From CAYVHB01 sp964450865 (GTDB lineage Bacteria; Bacillota; Clostridia; Saccharofermentanales; UBA5734): DNA of 49,413 nucleotides. The stretch is taken from assembly GCA_964450865.1 (NCBI GenBank), contig CAYVHB010000023.1, positions 1-49,413 of the forward strand, given 5' to 3'. Positions 34,103 through 41,963 of the stretch are shown in pieces; the stretch's first letter is position 1; each line of letters starts with the position of its first letter. The notes beneath the pieces were generated by a model. It worked only from the letters and a program-made list of their open reading frames with translations, made no database searches and was not told where the DNA came from. A program made the translations under genes and the position numbers.

Positions 34103-35405
34103 AGCCAGCCTCCTTGAGCAGCCAGGCTGCCTTGGCCGCCTGGGCGCTGTCTGGCAGCAGCAGCTGCAGGATACCGCCCTCGTAAGTCCGGAATTCGCGG
34201 ATCCGGATATTGATGATATTAATAGCATGAGCCCCCAGCAGGGTGGTCACCTGGCCCAGCGAGCCCGGCTGATCGGGAATATAAACGTTGAGGGCGCTCT
34301 GGGTCATCAGGGCACCGCGACCATCAACCGGCAGGGAGCCGCGATACTGGGCGGCCTGGAAAAAGAACTGCTGCAAGGCCGCAGGTTCACCGGCTGCCAG
34401 ATGGGTCCGGAACTGCTGCAGCAGCTCAATATACTGATCAATAAGCGGCAGCAGCTGGTGGCGGGACTCCAGGGAAATGCCGGCCCACAGATAAGGATCG
34501 GAGGAAGCAATGCGCGTGATGTCACGGAAACCACCGGCAGCCAGGCGTGTCAGGCTGCTGTCGGCCTGGTTGGCAGCCAGCAGTGACAGGGCGGACGCTG
34601 CGACATGCGGCAGATGGCTGACTGCCGCCACTGCTTTATCATGGGTGGCAGCATCCAGCAGCAGCGGGGTTGCGCCAACGGTGGCAATCAGCCGTTCCAG
34701 AAGGCGCAACTCGCGGATGGTCAGCGGCGAATCGCCTGGCAGGCACAGGACATAGACCGCATTCTCGAAGAGGTTGTCCGTAGCATGGATATAGCCATGC
34801 TTTTCTGATCCGGCCATCGGGTGACCGCCGACAAAACGATCATCGTGAACCTGGTCAAGGATTGGTTGCTTGACACTGGCCACGTCGGTCAGAATCGCCG
34901 CTGTCCACGGCCGGATAGCTGCCACCAGGCCGGCGATTGTCGCGGGCGGCGTACAGAGAAAAACGACTGCACAACCGGCCAGGCTGGCCCAGGGGGTCGT
35001 GGCCGGCATGAGGGTCTCCCGCACGGCCGGGGCAGCCGGCGGCACGGTATAGGTAGCCGGCAAGGGCAAGACCGGCTGGGCAGCACCCGGACGGACTGAA
35101 GCAGAGGGGGTAACGGCCGGATCAGCTGACGCCGGCGAGGCTGCCGGGGCTGGGGACGCGATCGGATGGGGTGCAGTGCTAGCCGGCGGGGTACCGGCCG
35201 GGCGGCTGGCCCGGTCTGCGGTCAGCGCCGGCATGACCAGGCCACAAGCCAGTACCCCATCAGCCAGGGCGGCCGCGATCACGTCGGCCGAAGGATCCAG
35301 GCCGATTATCCGGTAACCGCCACGGAGCCGCAAGGCTTTGGCCAGTGAGCCGCCTATCAGGCCCAGGCCGACAATTCCAATCAGGGGCTGGACTTCGTCG
35401 CTCAT
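34089..35405 (-). CDS. tyrA: Prephenate dehydrogenase with internal low-complexity insertion
   Basis: TyrA makes 4-hydroxyphenylpyruvate for tyrosine. The 438-residue protein begins with the NAD loop GIVGLGLIGGSLAKALRLRG. A Pro/Ala/Ser-rich stretch of about 80 residues (57-137) interrupts the Rossmann domain, which resumes at VVFLCTPPATIAGL. Later parts are FVGGHPMAGSEKHGY with the catalytic His, HDKAVAAVSHLPHVAASAL, GFRDITRIASSDP and a C-terminal ACT domain (NVYIPDQPGSLGQVTTLL). Feedback by tyrosine is likely. AGGAG precedes the ATG. No chorismate mutase is attached; the PheA mutase supplies prephenate. Confidence 0.94.
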   Translation of the reverse strand: MSDEVQPLIGIVGLGLIGGSLAKALRLRGGYRIIGLDPSADVIAAALADGVLACGLVMPALTADRASRPAGTPPASTAPHPIASPAPAASPASADPAVTPSASVRPGAAQPVLPLPATYTVPPAAPAVRETLMPATTPWASLAGCAVVFLCTPPATIAGLVAAIRPWTAAILTDVASVKQPILDQVHDDRFVGGHPMAGSEKHGYIHATDNLFENAVYVLCLPGDSPLTIRELRLLERLIATVGATPLLLDAATHDKAVAAVSHLPHVAASALSLLAANQADSSLTRLAAGGFRDITRIASSDPYLWAGISLESRHQLLPLIDQYIELLQQFRTHLAAGEPAALQQFFFQAAQYRGSLPVDGRGALMTQSALNVYIPDQPGSLGQVTTLLGAHAINIINIRIREFRTYEGGILQLLLPDSAQAAKAAWLLKEAGYECD

Positions 35406-35428
35406 CTTGCAGACTCCTGTCCGAACAT

Positions 35429-36736
35429 TTATAACTTGCGCCGGTCGAAGACACGCTTGGCCTTGCCTTCACTGCGCGGCAGCGAGCGGTGTTCAACCAG
35501 GGTGATCTTGGCCGCAATGCCCAGCGTCGACTGAATATCTGCATTCAAGCGGCGCTCGAGGTTTTCGATCTCGCGCACGGAGTCGGAGAAGAAAGCCCTG
35601 GTCATTTCAATCTGGACTTCCATGCGATCAAGATTATGCACCCGATCAATATAGATCACATAATGCGGTTCAAGTTCGCCATAATTGAGCAGGACCGACT
35701 CGATCTGCGACGGGAAGACATTGACGCCACGCACAATCAGCATGTCATCAGCCCGGCCAGTCACCTTCTCCATGCGCACGGTGGTCCGGCCGCAAGCACA
35801 GGGACTGTAATACAGGCGGGTCAGGTCATGGGTGTTGTAGCGCAGCAGCGGCGTGCCCTGTTTGGTCACACTGGAAAAGACCAGTTCCCCCAGCTGCCCT
35901 TCGCCCAGTGTCCGGCCAGTTTCCGGGTCGACCACCTCGGCAATGAAATGATCCGACTGGATGTGCAGCAGGTCACCGGCGTCACAGCTCATCGAAACAC
36001 CCGGGCCCATGGTCTCGGACAAGCCATAGATGTCATAAGCCCGCAAGCCCAGTTTCTCTTCGATCTGGCGTTTCATTTCAATCGTCCAGGGCTCGGCGCC
36101 GAAGATCCCGACCTTGAGGGCCAGCATTGATCTGTCAACCCCATAGACAGCCATTTCATCGGCCAGATGCAGGGCATAGCTGGGCGTACAGGCCAGGGCT
36201 GTCGGCTGGAAATCCACCAGGATTTCGATCTGACGCTTGGTATTGCCCGATGAGACCGGAATGGTGGTCGCGCCGAGGCGCTCGGAACCATAGTGCAGGC
36301 CGAGGCCGCCGGTAAACAGGCCGTAGCCGTAAGCAACGTGCAGGATGTCGTGGCGGGTCATGCCCGTTGAAGCCAGGCTGCGGCAGCAGCACTCGGCCCA
36401 CAGATCAATATCAGACTGTGTATAACCGACTACTTTCTGTTTGCCGGTCGTGCCAGAAGAGGCATGAATACGCACAATGTCAGTCATCGGCACGGCAAAG
36501 GTCCCGTAAGGATAGTTGTCGCGCATGTCCTGTTTGTCGGTAAAAGGCAGACGGGCGAGGTCATCCAGGCCCCGGATATCATCAGGCGTGATTCCCGCGG
36601 CCTGCATTTTTTCTGTATAGTAAGGAACTTGTCCATATATGCGCCGGACGCAGTCTGCCAGACGCTGACCCTGCAGCTCTCGCAGCTGTTCGTATGGCAT
36701 GGTTTCCATGGCTTCGTTATAGATGTACCCGTTCAT
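35429..36736 (-). CDS. paaK: Phenylacetate-CoA ligase family protein
   Basis: This enzyme of the adenylate-forming superfamily activates an aryl acid to its CoA thioester. The 435 residues include HASSGTTGKQKVVGYTQ (AMP loop), IYGLSETMGPGVS, TKQGTPLLRYNTHDLTRL, RADDMLIVRGVNVFPSQIE and the C-terminal Lys region EGKAKRVFDRRKL. The ATG of MNGYIYNEA follows TAGGAAAT. It heads the aromatic operon, 23 bases before tyrA. In anaerobes such ligases often act with indolepyruvate:ferredoxin oxidoreductase, so a role in salvaging or excreting aryl acetates is plausible. Substrate not proven. Confidence 0.92.
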   Translation of the reverse strand: MNGYIYNEAMETMPYEQLRELQGQRLADCVRRIYGQVPYYTEKMQAAGITPDDIRGLDDLARLPFTDKQDMRDNYPYGTFAVPMTDIVRIHASSGTTGKQKVVGYTQSDIDLWAECCCRSLASTGMTRHDILHVAYGYGLFTGGLGLHYGSERLGATTIPVSSGNTKRQIEILVDFQPTALACTPSYALHLADEMAVYGVDRSMLALKVGIFGAEPWTIEMKRQIEEKLGLRAYDIYGLSETMGPGVSMSCDAGDLLHIQSDHFIAEVVDPETGRTLGEGQLGELVFSSVTKQGTPLLRYNTHDLTRLYYSPCACGRTTVRMEKVTGRADDMLIVRGVNVFPSQIESVLLNYGELEPHYVIYIDRVHNLDRMEVQIEMTRAFFSDSVREIENLERRLNADIQSTLGIAAKITLVEHRSLPRSEGKAKRVFDRRKL

Positions 36737-36871
36737 ATTTCCTACCCCCCTGGACATTTCACCGGGACCGGGCGCTGGCCGGATGGCACTGGTGCCGGCC
36801 GGGTGATGGGCCGCTCCCGCTATCTTGATGATGGATGTGGCTTCCGTACTGCCGGATTAACGGGCCGTTCA

Positions 36872-36943
36872 CCGGGCTGGCCTGCTTTCAGTTCGCCGGG
36901 CTGGCCTGTTTTCAGTTCGCCGGGCTGGCCTGTTTTCAGTTCG
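36872..36943. repeat. Three tandem copies of a 24-base unit
   Basis: The unit starts CCGGGCTGGCCTG and ends TTTCAGTTCG. Copies 2 and 3 are identical and copy 1 differs at one base. The period is a multiple of three. It lies in the leader of the aromatic operon between the attenuator and paaK. Confidence 0.9.
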
Positions 36944-37046
36944 CCTGTCCAGTCTGTTTGCTGCTTGTGACGGCCGGGTATCCCGATGCTTGTCATCCTG
37001 GCCGGGCTGCCGTTGCTGGATCGACAACATCCCGGCTGGATGAATA

Positions 37047-37082
37047 TGAAAAAAATCAACCGCCCCGGTGGGGGGACGGCTG
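37047..37082 (-). terminator. Intrinsic terminator in the aromatic operon leader
   Basis: On the minus strand CCGTCCC (37079-37073) pairs with GGGGCGG (37066-37060), including one G-U pair, around a six-base loop. TTGATTTTTTTC follows. It lies about 100 bases after the predicted start site and 310 bases before paaK, so it must be read through for expression. Confidence 0.7.
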
Positions 37083-37184
37083 ACGACATGCGTTTGGTAA
37101 CCGAGGCCCGAAAAATGTCAGCAGCAGTCTGGCAACGAACCGATTTTGTGGAATTGGCCGCAAATCCTGTTTCGGCTGGCTATA

Positions 37185-37214
37185 ATCTTAAGCGGTTTTG
37201 CCGGTTGTTGTCAA
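37185..37214 (-). promoter_or_regulatory. Promoter candidate for the aromatic operon
   Basis: TTGACA (37214-37209) is followed after 18 bases by TAAGAT (37190-37185) on the minus strand. The -35 is perfect, the -10 matches 4 of 6, and it lies in the tex-paaK gap about 450 bases upstream of paaK. Confidence 0.6.
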
Positions 37215-37382
37215 GAAGCTGGCGTAACGGGCGGCTGCGCATCGTTCTGCCGGTGCAAGATAAGCAGCGAGGTTTGTGCCGGCTTCATCGTCCTGCACGT
37301 CTGCCCGGCCGGGGGGCGCCCGGTCGCCTGGGCGACTTTCCCCGCTGGCTGGCGCATGCCGGGCTGCGCAACGTGCCAGGTT

Positions 37383-39515
37383 TTATTTGTTCAGGCCCTT
37401 CATGCTCAGTGATATCCGCTTTTTCATCGGGTCGACAGCGAGGATTCTGACCTTGACGGCCTGGCCGACGCTAACGACACTGAGCGGGTTTTTCACATAC
37501 TGGTCAGACAGTTCGGATATATGGACCAGGCCATCCTGGTGGACACCCAGATCGACAAAGGCCCCGAAGTCGGCGACGTTACGTACAACGCCCTGCAGGA
37601 TCATGCCCGGAGCAAGGTCCTTGAGCTCGAGGATATCACTGCGCAGTTCCGGCTGGGCCAGATCGTCGCGCGGGTCGCGGCCCGGCTTGGCCAGGGCATC
37701 AAGGATATCCGCGAGCGTCGGGGCGCCGATATCCAGCTGGGCGGCCAGCCTTTCCAGATCAAGCGCGCGGGCCCGGGTCGCCAGTTGCGGAGAGGGCGGG
37801 CACTGCAGCTGGCGGGCCAGCGTCATCACTTTGGCGTAGCTCTCGGGATGGACCGACGTATTATCCAGCGGTTCGGATGCGCCGGGAATGCGCAGGAAAC
37901 CGGCGCATTGCTCGAAGGCCTTAGGGCCGAGGCGGGGAATTTTCAGCAGCTGCTGGCGGGAAACAAACGAGCCGTTGGCTTCGCGCCAGGTGACGATATT
38001 CTGGGCCAGTGTACCGTTGATCCCGGCCACATGGGCCAGCAAGGACGGGGAGGCTGTATTGAGATCGATGCCAACTTTGTTAACACAATCCTCGACAACA
38101 CCACCGAGGGCGGCTGTCAGTTTTTTCTGGTTCATATCATGCTGGTATTGGCCGACCCCAATGGCCTGCGGCTCAATTTTAACCAGCTCGGCCAGCGGAT
38201 CCTGGATGCGCCGGGCAATGGATATCGCGCTGCGCATGGCCACATCGAGATCGGGAAATTCGCTGGCTCCCAGCCTGGAAGCCGAATAAACAGATGCGCC
38301 AGCCTCACTGACCAGCAGATAGCGGGCTGGCAGATTCTCATTGCGGATCAGTGCACTGACAAACTGTTCGGTTTCCCGTGAGGCAGTGCCATTGCCGATG
38401 GCGATGATACCGACACTAAAACGGCGGACCAGGCTGCTGACAGTCTGGCCGGCCTCTGCCAGGCGACTGGCGGGCGGGGTCGGGTAAATGACCCCGGTGT
38501 ACAGGACTCGGCCGGTCGCATCGACGACCGCCAGCTTGCAGCCGGTCCGGTAGCCCGGATCCAGGCCCAGCACCGTGTAGCCGCGAATGGGGGCGACCAT
38601 CAGCAAACTGCGCAGGTTCTCGGCAAAGACGGTGATGGCTTTCTCCTGGGCGGCCGTGGTCAGGTCCTGGCGCGCTTCATTGGCCAGCGAGGGTAAAAGC
38701 AGTCGCTTCCAGGCATCCTCAAGCATGGTCTGCAGCAAGTCCGGACAGCTGCTGCGGGGCAGGATAACCAGTTTGCCCAGCCAGGTCAAGGCCCGTTCCA
38801 GCGGCACCGTTATATGGACGCTGAGGATTTCCTCGCGTTCGCCGCGATTGATCGCCAGGACCCGGTGCCCGGCAATCCGGGCAATCGGTTCCTGGAACTG
38901 ATAATAAGGCTGATAGACACTGTCTGTAGTGACGCGCCCCTTGCTTTCCAGGACACCATCCTGCCACAGCAACATCCGCAGCCGCTGCCGGATCCCGGGA
39001 TCATCGGCGATCTGCTCGGCGAGAATATCCAGCGCGCCAGCGAGAGCCGCTGCCTGGTCAGCCAGGTCAGGTGAGGTGGCAGCCAGACGGGTTGCCAGGG
39101 CTTCGATCTGCGCCGGTGGAGCCTGCTGCGCCAGAATCAGCTCGGCTAGCGGGCCCAGGCCGCGTTCACGGGCAATCGAAGCCCGGGTCCGCCGCTTGGG
39201 GCGAAAAGGCCGATAAATATCTTCGACAGCGGTCAGATTCTGGGCCTGGTCGAGCTGCTGCGACAGCTCGGCTGTCAGGACGCCCTGCTCGCTGAGCAGG
39301 CGGCTGACATCGGCCTTGCGCGCCTCGAGGGCCCGCCATTCCTCCAGCTGTTCGGCCATTGTGCGCAATACCTGGTCGTCGAGTCCGCCAGTGGCCTCTT
39401 TTCGATAACGGGCAATAAACGGGATAGTATTTCCGTCGTCCAGCAAGGCCACAACATGTTCGGCCTGCCAGCGCTGACAGTTAAATTGAGCACTCAGTCG
39501 CTCGAGAATATCCAT
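37383..39515 (-). CDS. tex: Tex family S1 RNA-binding protein
   Basis: Tex is a conserved nucleic-acid-binding protein linked to transcription and, in recent work, to RNA polymerase and ribosome function. The 710-residue protein has the N-terminal helical region (GNTIPFIARYRKEATGGLDD), EDIYRPFRPKRRTRASIA, the YqgF/RNase H-like fold (VLGLDPGYRTGCKLAVVD), helix-hairpin-helix parts (NTASPSLLAHVAGINGTLA) and a C-terminal S1 domain (GMILQGVVRNVADFGAFVDL, VHQDGLVHISELSD). GGAGGAACAATCTG precedes the ATG at 39515. It is probably transcribed separately from the aromatic operon. Confidence 0.97.
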   Translation of the reverse strand: MDILERLSAQFNCQRWQAEHVVALLDDGNTIPFIARYRKEATGGLDDQVLRTMAEQLEEWRALEARKADVSRLLSEQGVLTAELSQQLDQAQNLTAVEDIYRPFRPKRRTRASIARERGLGPLAELILAQQAPPAQIEALATRLAATSPDLADQAAALAGALDILAEQIADDPGIRQRLRMLLWQDGVLESKGRVTTDSVYQPYYQFQEPIARIAGHRVLAINRGEREEILSVHITVPLERALTWLGKLVILPRSSCPDLLQTMLEDAWKRLLLPSLANEARQDLTTAAQEKAITVFAENLRSLLMVAPIRGYTVLGLDPGYRTGCKLAVVDATGRVLYTGVIYPTPPASRLAEAGQTVSSLVRRFSVGIIAIGNGTASRETEQFVSALIRNENLPARYLLVSEAGASVYSASRLGASEFPDLDVAMRSAISIARRIQDPLAELVKIEPQAIGVGQYQHDMNQKKLTAALGGVVEDCVNKVGIDLNTASPSLLAHVAGINGTLAQNIVTWREANGSFVSRQQLLKIPRLGPKAFEQCAGFLRIPGASEPLDNTSVHPESYAKVMTLARQLQCPPSPQLATRARALDLERLAAQLDIGAPTLADILDALAKPGRDPRDDLAQPELRSDILELKDLAPGMILQGVVRNVADFGAFVDLGVHQDGLVHISELSDQYVKNPLSVVSVGQAVKVRILAVDPMKKRISLSMKGLNK

Positions 39516-39842
39516 CAGATTGTTCCTCCGCATAGTCCTGCAATAACCTGGAATCAGTCGCGAAGCTTCTCCGCATGACGCTGCAATAACCTGGAAATAA
39601 CCGCGCAGTTCCTCGCAAGGCTTTGCAATAACCAGGTATCAGCGGCGAAGCAGCCGGCAATCAATTGCGAAACAGCTGAAATAGCGGGCTGATAGCAGCT
39701 GGGAGCACAGCCCCGGTCACCGGACGCCTGTCTGGCGGCTTTAGCAGCCAAAAGCCCGGCTGCCGCCACAAAATGTCATATAATGATAACATATTCAGCT
39801 TATGATAAAATAGAAAAATCAATCTGGAGGGGACACGATAAA
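39516..39842. other. Divergent intergenic region between tex and the zinc-ribbon gene
   Basis: The tex side (39539 to about 39665) holds three degenerate copies of a repeat with a period of 42-43 bases. Each starts TGCAATAACC (39539, 39582 and 39624, the last with one change). The other side (39776-39826) is AT-rich, with a TATAAT at 39779-39784 and ATGATAA twice, 19 bases apart (39783-39789 and 39802-39808). These are plausible promoter or regulator sites, but no clear -35 is present. Confidence 0.5.
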
Positions 39843-41156
39843 ATGGCCCGTTATTGTTTTTATTGCGGTCGGGAATTATCATCCGGCGAAAAATGTCAGT
39901 GCCGTACCCAAGGTGCTGCGACCGGCAGCAGCTCCGCAGGGGGCGCTGGCCCGGCGAATACAACAGCCGGGGGCACAGCAGGCCCGGCCGGCAGCGACCG
40001 CCAACCTGGCGCCACAAACCAGGCTAGCGGCGGTGGCACATCCAGGGCTACCGGCGCACCGGGTGGTGGTAACGGCAGTGGCACCTGGTCAGGCCGGACA
40101 GCGGGCAGCGGGGGGGCAGGGGCTGCCGGCTCGACTGCCGGCAGTGCATCCGGAAGGCCCGGACCGTCTGGCGCGACCGGCAGCGGCAGCGCTGCATCCG
40201 GCAAATCGGGTTCGACCGGCAGCGGCAGCGATCGCTCAACTGCCAGCCCGGATAGCCGGCGACAGGCTGACAGCAGGGCCGGACAGGCAGAACCAGCAGC
40301 AAGCGGCAAAAGCCAGGCCGGACAAACCGGTACCTCAGGCTGGAAAGCCTGGTTTGGCCGGTTCGGCAGCAAATCTAGCCGCACAACCAGCGCAACCAGC
40401 GGAACCAGCCGGTCCCAGGCCGGCAGACAGCCGGTCTGGGGCTCCAGGAAAACCAGTCAGTCCACGAGGCGAACCACCACTGGCCGGGCGTCATCCCGTC
40501 AGGGTTTTCACCCTGACCCGGCTGCGCTGCTGACAGGCCTGCAGCAGGCCAGCCGTTATTTCCAGCGTCCGGCTGATACCATCCGCCAGTCTGCCCAGTA
40601 TGCGAATCGCCGCCTCACTTTCATCCTGCTCGCTGTCCAGTCCCTGCTTGGCGGCATTGCCTTGCTCGTCGCGTCATGGCAGCCACAGTTCGCTGCCATG
40701 CTGCAACTGACTATCGTCAGCACACGGCAGACCCAACCGCTAGTCAGCGCCCTGTTTATCTTTTTGCAGGGCATGGGCATTACCCTGATCGCCAATCTGC
40801 TGCTGATCCTGATTGATCACCTGGTCTTGCGTTTCCTGTACCGTCAGCCGGTTGATTTCCGGCGGCTGCTGGCCGGACAGAATCCGGCACTCCTCTACTT
40901 CAATCTGTTTATGCTTTCGGCCCTGCTGTCGTTGCCCGGGTCTCTGATCAGCAGCCTGCTGGTGCTTGGGGCTGGCTTTGGCATCGCGGCCATTGCCCAT
41001 TTCCTGGCCTTGCGACAGATCACCGGTTTTGACGAGAACCGCGTTTTCGCCGTGATGGCAGTTGTGATGCTGCTTTATTCATCAATCATGGCGATGTTGT
41101 TCAATCTGGCGTTGCCGGTCCTGAAAAGCCTGCTTGATCAGTCCGCAGTCCTGTAG
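39843..41156 (+). CDS. Zinc-ribbon membrane protein of unknown function
   Basis: I do not recognise a named family. The 437-residue protein opens with a small zinc ribbon (MARYCFYCGRELSSGEKCQC). A Gly/Ser/Ala/Thr-rich, probably disordered stretch to about residue 220 follows, then a membrane domain of four or five hydrophobic segments (such as FILLAVQSLLGGIALLVASW and LISSLLVLGAGFGIAAIAHF). The membrane part recalls Yip1-like or zinc-ribbon/DUF membrane proteins of Firmicutes. GGAGG lies 12 bases before the ATG; an earlier ATG at 39783 has no ribosome site. It is the only plus-strand gene in the window and converges on the CpXC gene, overlapping it by 19 bases. Confidence 0.85.
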   Translation: MARYCFYCGRELSSGEKCQCRTQGAATGSSSAGGAGPANTTAGGTAGPAGSDRQPGATNQASGGGTSRATGAPGGGNGSGTWSGRTAGSGGAGAAGSTAGSASGRPGPSGATGSGSAASGKSGSTGSGSDRSTASPDSRRQADSRAGQAEPAASGKSQAGQTGTSGWKAWFGRFGSKSSRTTSATSGTSRSQAGRQPVWGSRKTSQSTRRTTTGRASSRQGFHPDPAALLTGLQQASRYFQRPADTIRQSAQYANRRLTFILLAVQSLLGGIALLVASWQPQFAAMLQLTIVSTRQTQPLVSALFIFLQGMGITLIANLLLILIDHLVLRFLYRQPVDFRRLLAGQNPALLYFNLFMLSALLSLPGSLISSLLVLGAGFGIAAIAHFLALRQITGFDENRVFAVMAVVMLLYSSIMAMLFNLALPVLKSLLDQSAVL

Positions 41157-41785
41157 CCGTCAAGGATGACCGTTGCGTAGGTGCGGTCGATCAGCTGCCA
41201 GCCTTCGGCGGTTTCGGCCAGCTGGTCACCCAGCAGCCTGACGGCATTTTCATAGGCAGTCAGGGGCAGATAAAGCTGATACCAGTCTCCATCTTTCATC
41301 CCGACCATCAGCAGCAGTTCCTCGGCGCGCAAACCCACAAAATAAACCTGGGCAATGGATTGCCCTTCAGTCGGATTATTCAGGACGGCCAGCTTGACCA
41401 GGGCCATCGCCCGGTCGTCGAGGCTGTTATCATGCAAATGGATTTTTTCAATCAGATCGTTGGTATTGGCGGTCAGGCGCAGCATCCAGCCTGGCTGGGG
41501 CGGCCACGTCTGCAACTCGGCCAGACGGGCCAGCAGGGCCGGGCGGTCCGGCAGATCCGGTCGTGACTCGATACGCAAACGGCTGATCTCATCTTCGTAC
41601 ATCAGCGGTTCGGCCAGCGGGGTACTGGTGCCGCAGATCCGGCACTCAAAGGTTTGTAAAGTCTTGCGCAGCAACCGTTCGCGCAAGTCCGGGTCGCTGA
41701 CAGCATCGACGACGTCCCAGATGGTGATGGTTTCTTCATTCAGACAGACCGGACATTGCACCGGTTCCTGGTGAAAGCGAGTCAT
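41138..41785 (-). CDS. CpXC domain-containing protein
   Basis: The 215-residue protein begins with a CpXC-type zinc domain: VQCPVCLNEETITIWDVVDAVSDPDLRERLL and then FECRICGTSTPLAEPLMYEDE. The two Cys pairs (CPVC and CRIC) and the DPDLRERLL stretch are the family hallmarks. The rest (about 90-215) is a soluble domain with no recognised motif. GAGGTGCCTGCC precedes the ATG at 41785. It lies 113 bases after clpC in the same direction and may be the last gene of that operon. Function unknown. Confidence 0.85.
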   Translation of the reverse strand: MTRFHQEPVQCPVCLNEETITIWDVVDAVSDPDLRERLLRKTLQTFECRICGTSTPLAEPLMYEDEISRLRIESRPDLPDRPALLARLAELQTWPPQPGWMLRLTANTNDLIEKIHLHDNSLDDRAMALVKLAVLNNPTEGQSIAQVYFVGLRAEELLLMVGMKDGDWYQLYLPLTAYENAVRLLGDQLAETAEGWQLIDRTYATVILDGYRTAD

Positions 41786-41880
41786 GGCAGGCACCTCACA
41801 TGACAGAGCCGGCGCAGCAACCCTGAAAATGGGCGACTGCGTCGGCTGTTTTATGAATAATGTTGGATCTTTTGTCGTCC

Positions 41881-41963
41881 GCCGGGCCGCTTGCCGGGTC
41901 AGGTCGCCGGGCTGGCCGCCTGGCCTTCCGCCGGGCTGGTCGCCGGGCCGCTTGCCGGGTCAG
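41881..41963. repeat. 22-base exact direct repeat at the clpC 3' end
   Basis: GCCGGGCCGCTTGCCGGGTC plus AG occurs at 41881-41902 and again at 41942-41963, 61 bases apart, with related GCCGGGCTGG sequence between. The left copy spans the clpC stop codon; the right copy encodes part of the Pro/Ala-rich tail. Confidence 0.85.

Larger units (their letters stand above)
36737..37214 (-). promoter_or_regulatory. Long leader of the aromatic operon
   Basis: This interval between the promoter (37185-37214) and paaK would give a leader RNA of about 440 bases. It holds an intrinsic terminator at 37047-37082 and three 24-base tandem repeats at 36872-36943. No T-box signature was found and no convincing leader peptide with a ribosome site. 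An open frame on the minus strand (36820-37089) is Pro-rich and carries an octapeptide three times, but nothing supports its translation. The rest of the tex-paaK gap (37215-37382) shows only GC-rich inverted repeats. Confidence 0.55.

Noticed and set aside
36872..36943. CRISPR array
   Set aside because: The 24-base units are directly adjacent with no spacers, and no cas genes are present.
36820..37089. Leader peptide with Phe codons (LIFFIFI) upstream of paaK
   Set aside because: The Phe codons come from the T run of the terminator and follow rather than precede the hairpin. There is no ribosome site, so classical Phe attenuation is not supported.
36737..37214. T-box riboswitch in the aromatic operon leader
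   Set aside because: I looked for the conserved antiterminator bulge (AGGGTGGNACCGCG type) and did not find it.
39554..39769. Small minus-strand gene upstream of tex
   Set aside because: The frame lies in a degenerate tandem repeat whose period (42-43 bases) does not keep the frame, and it has no ribosome site or family motif.
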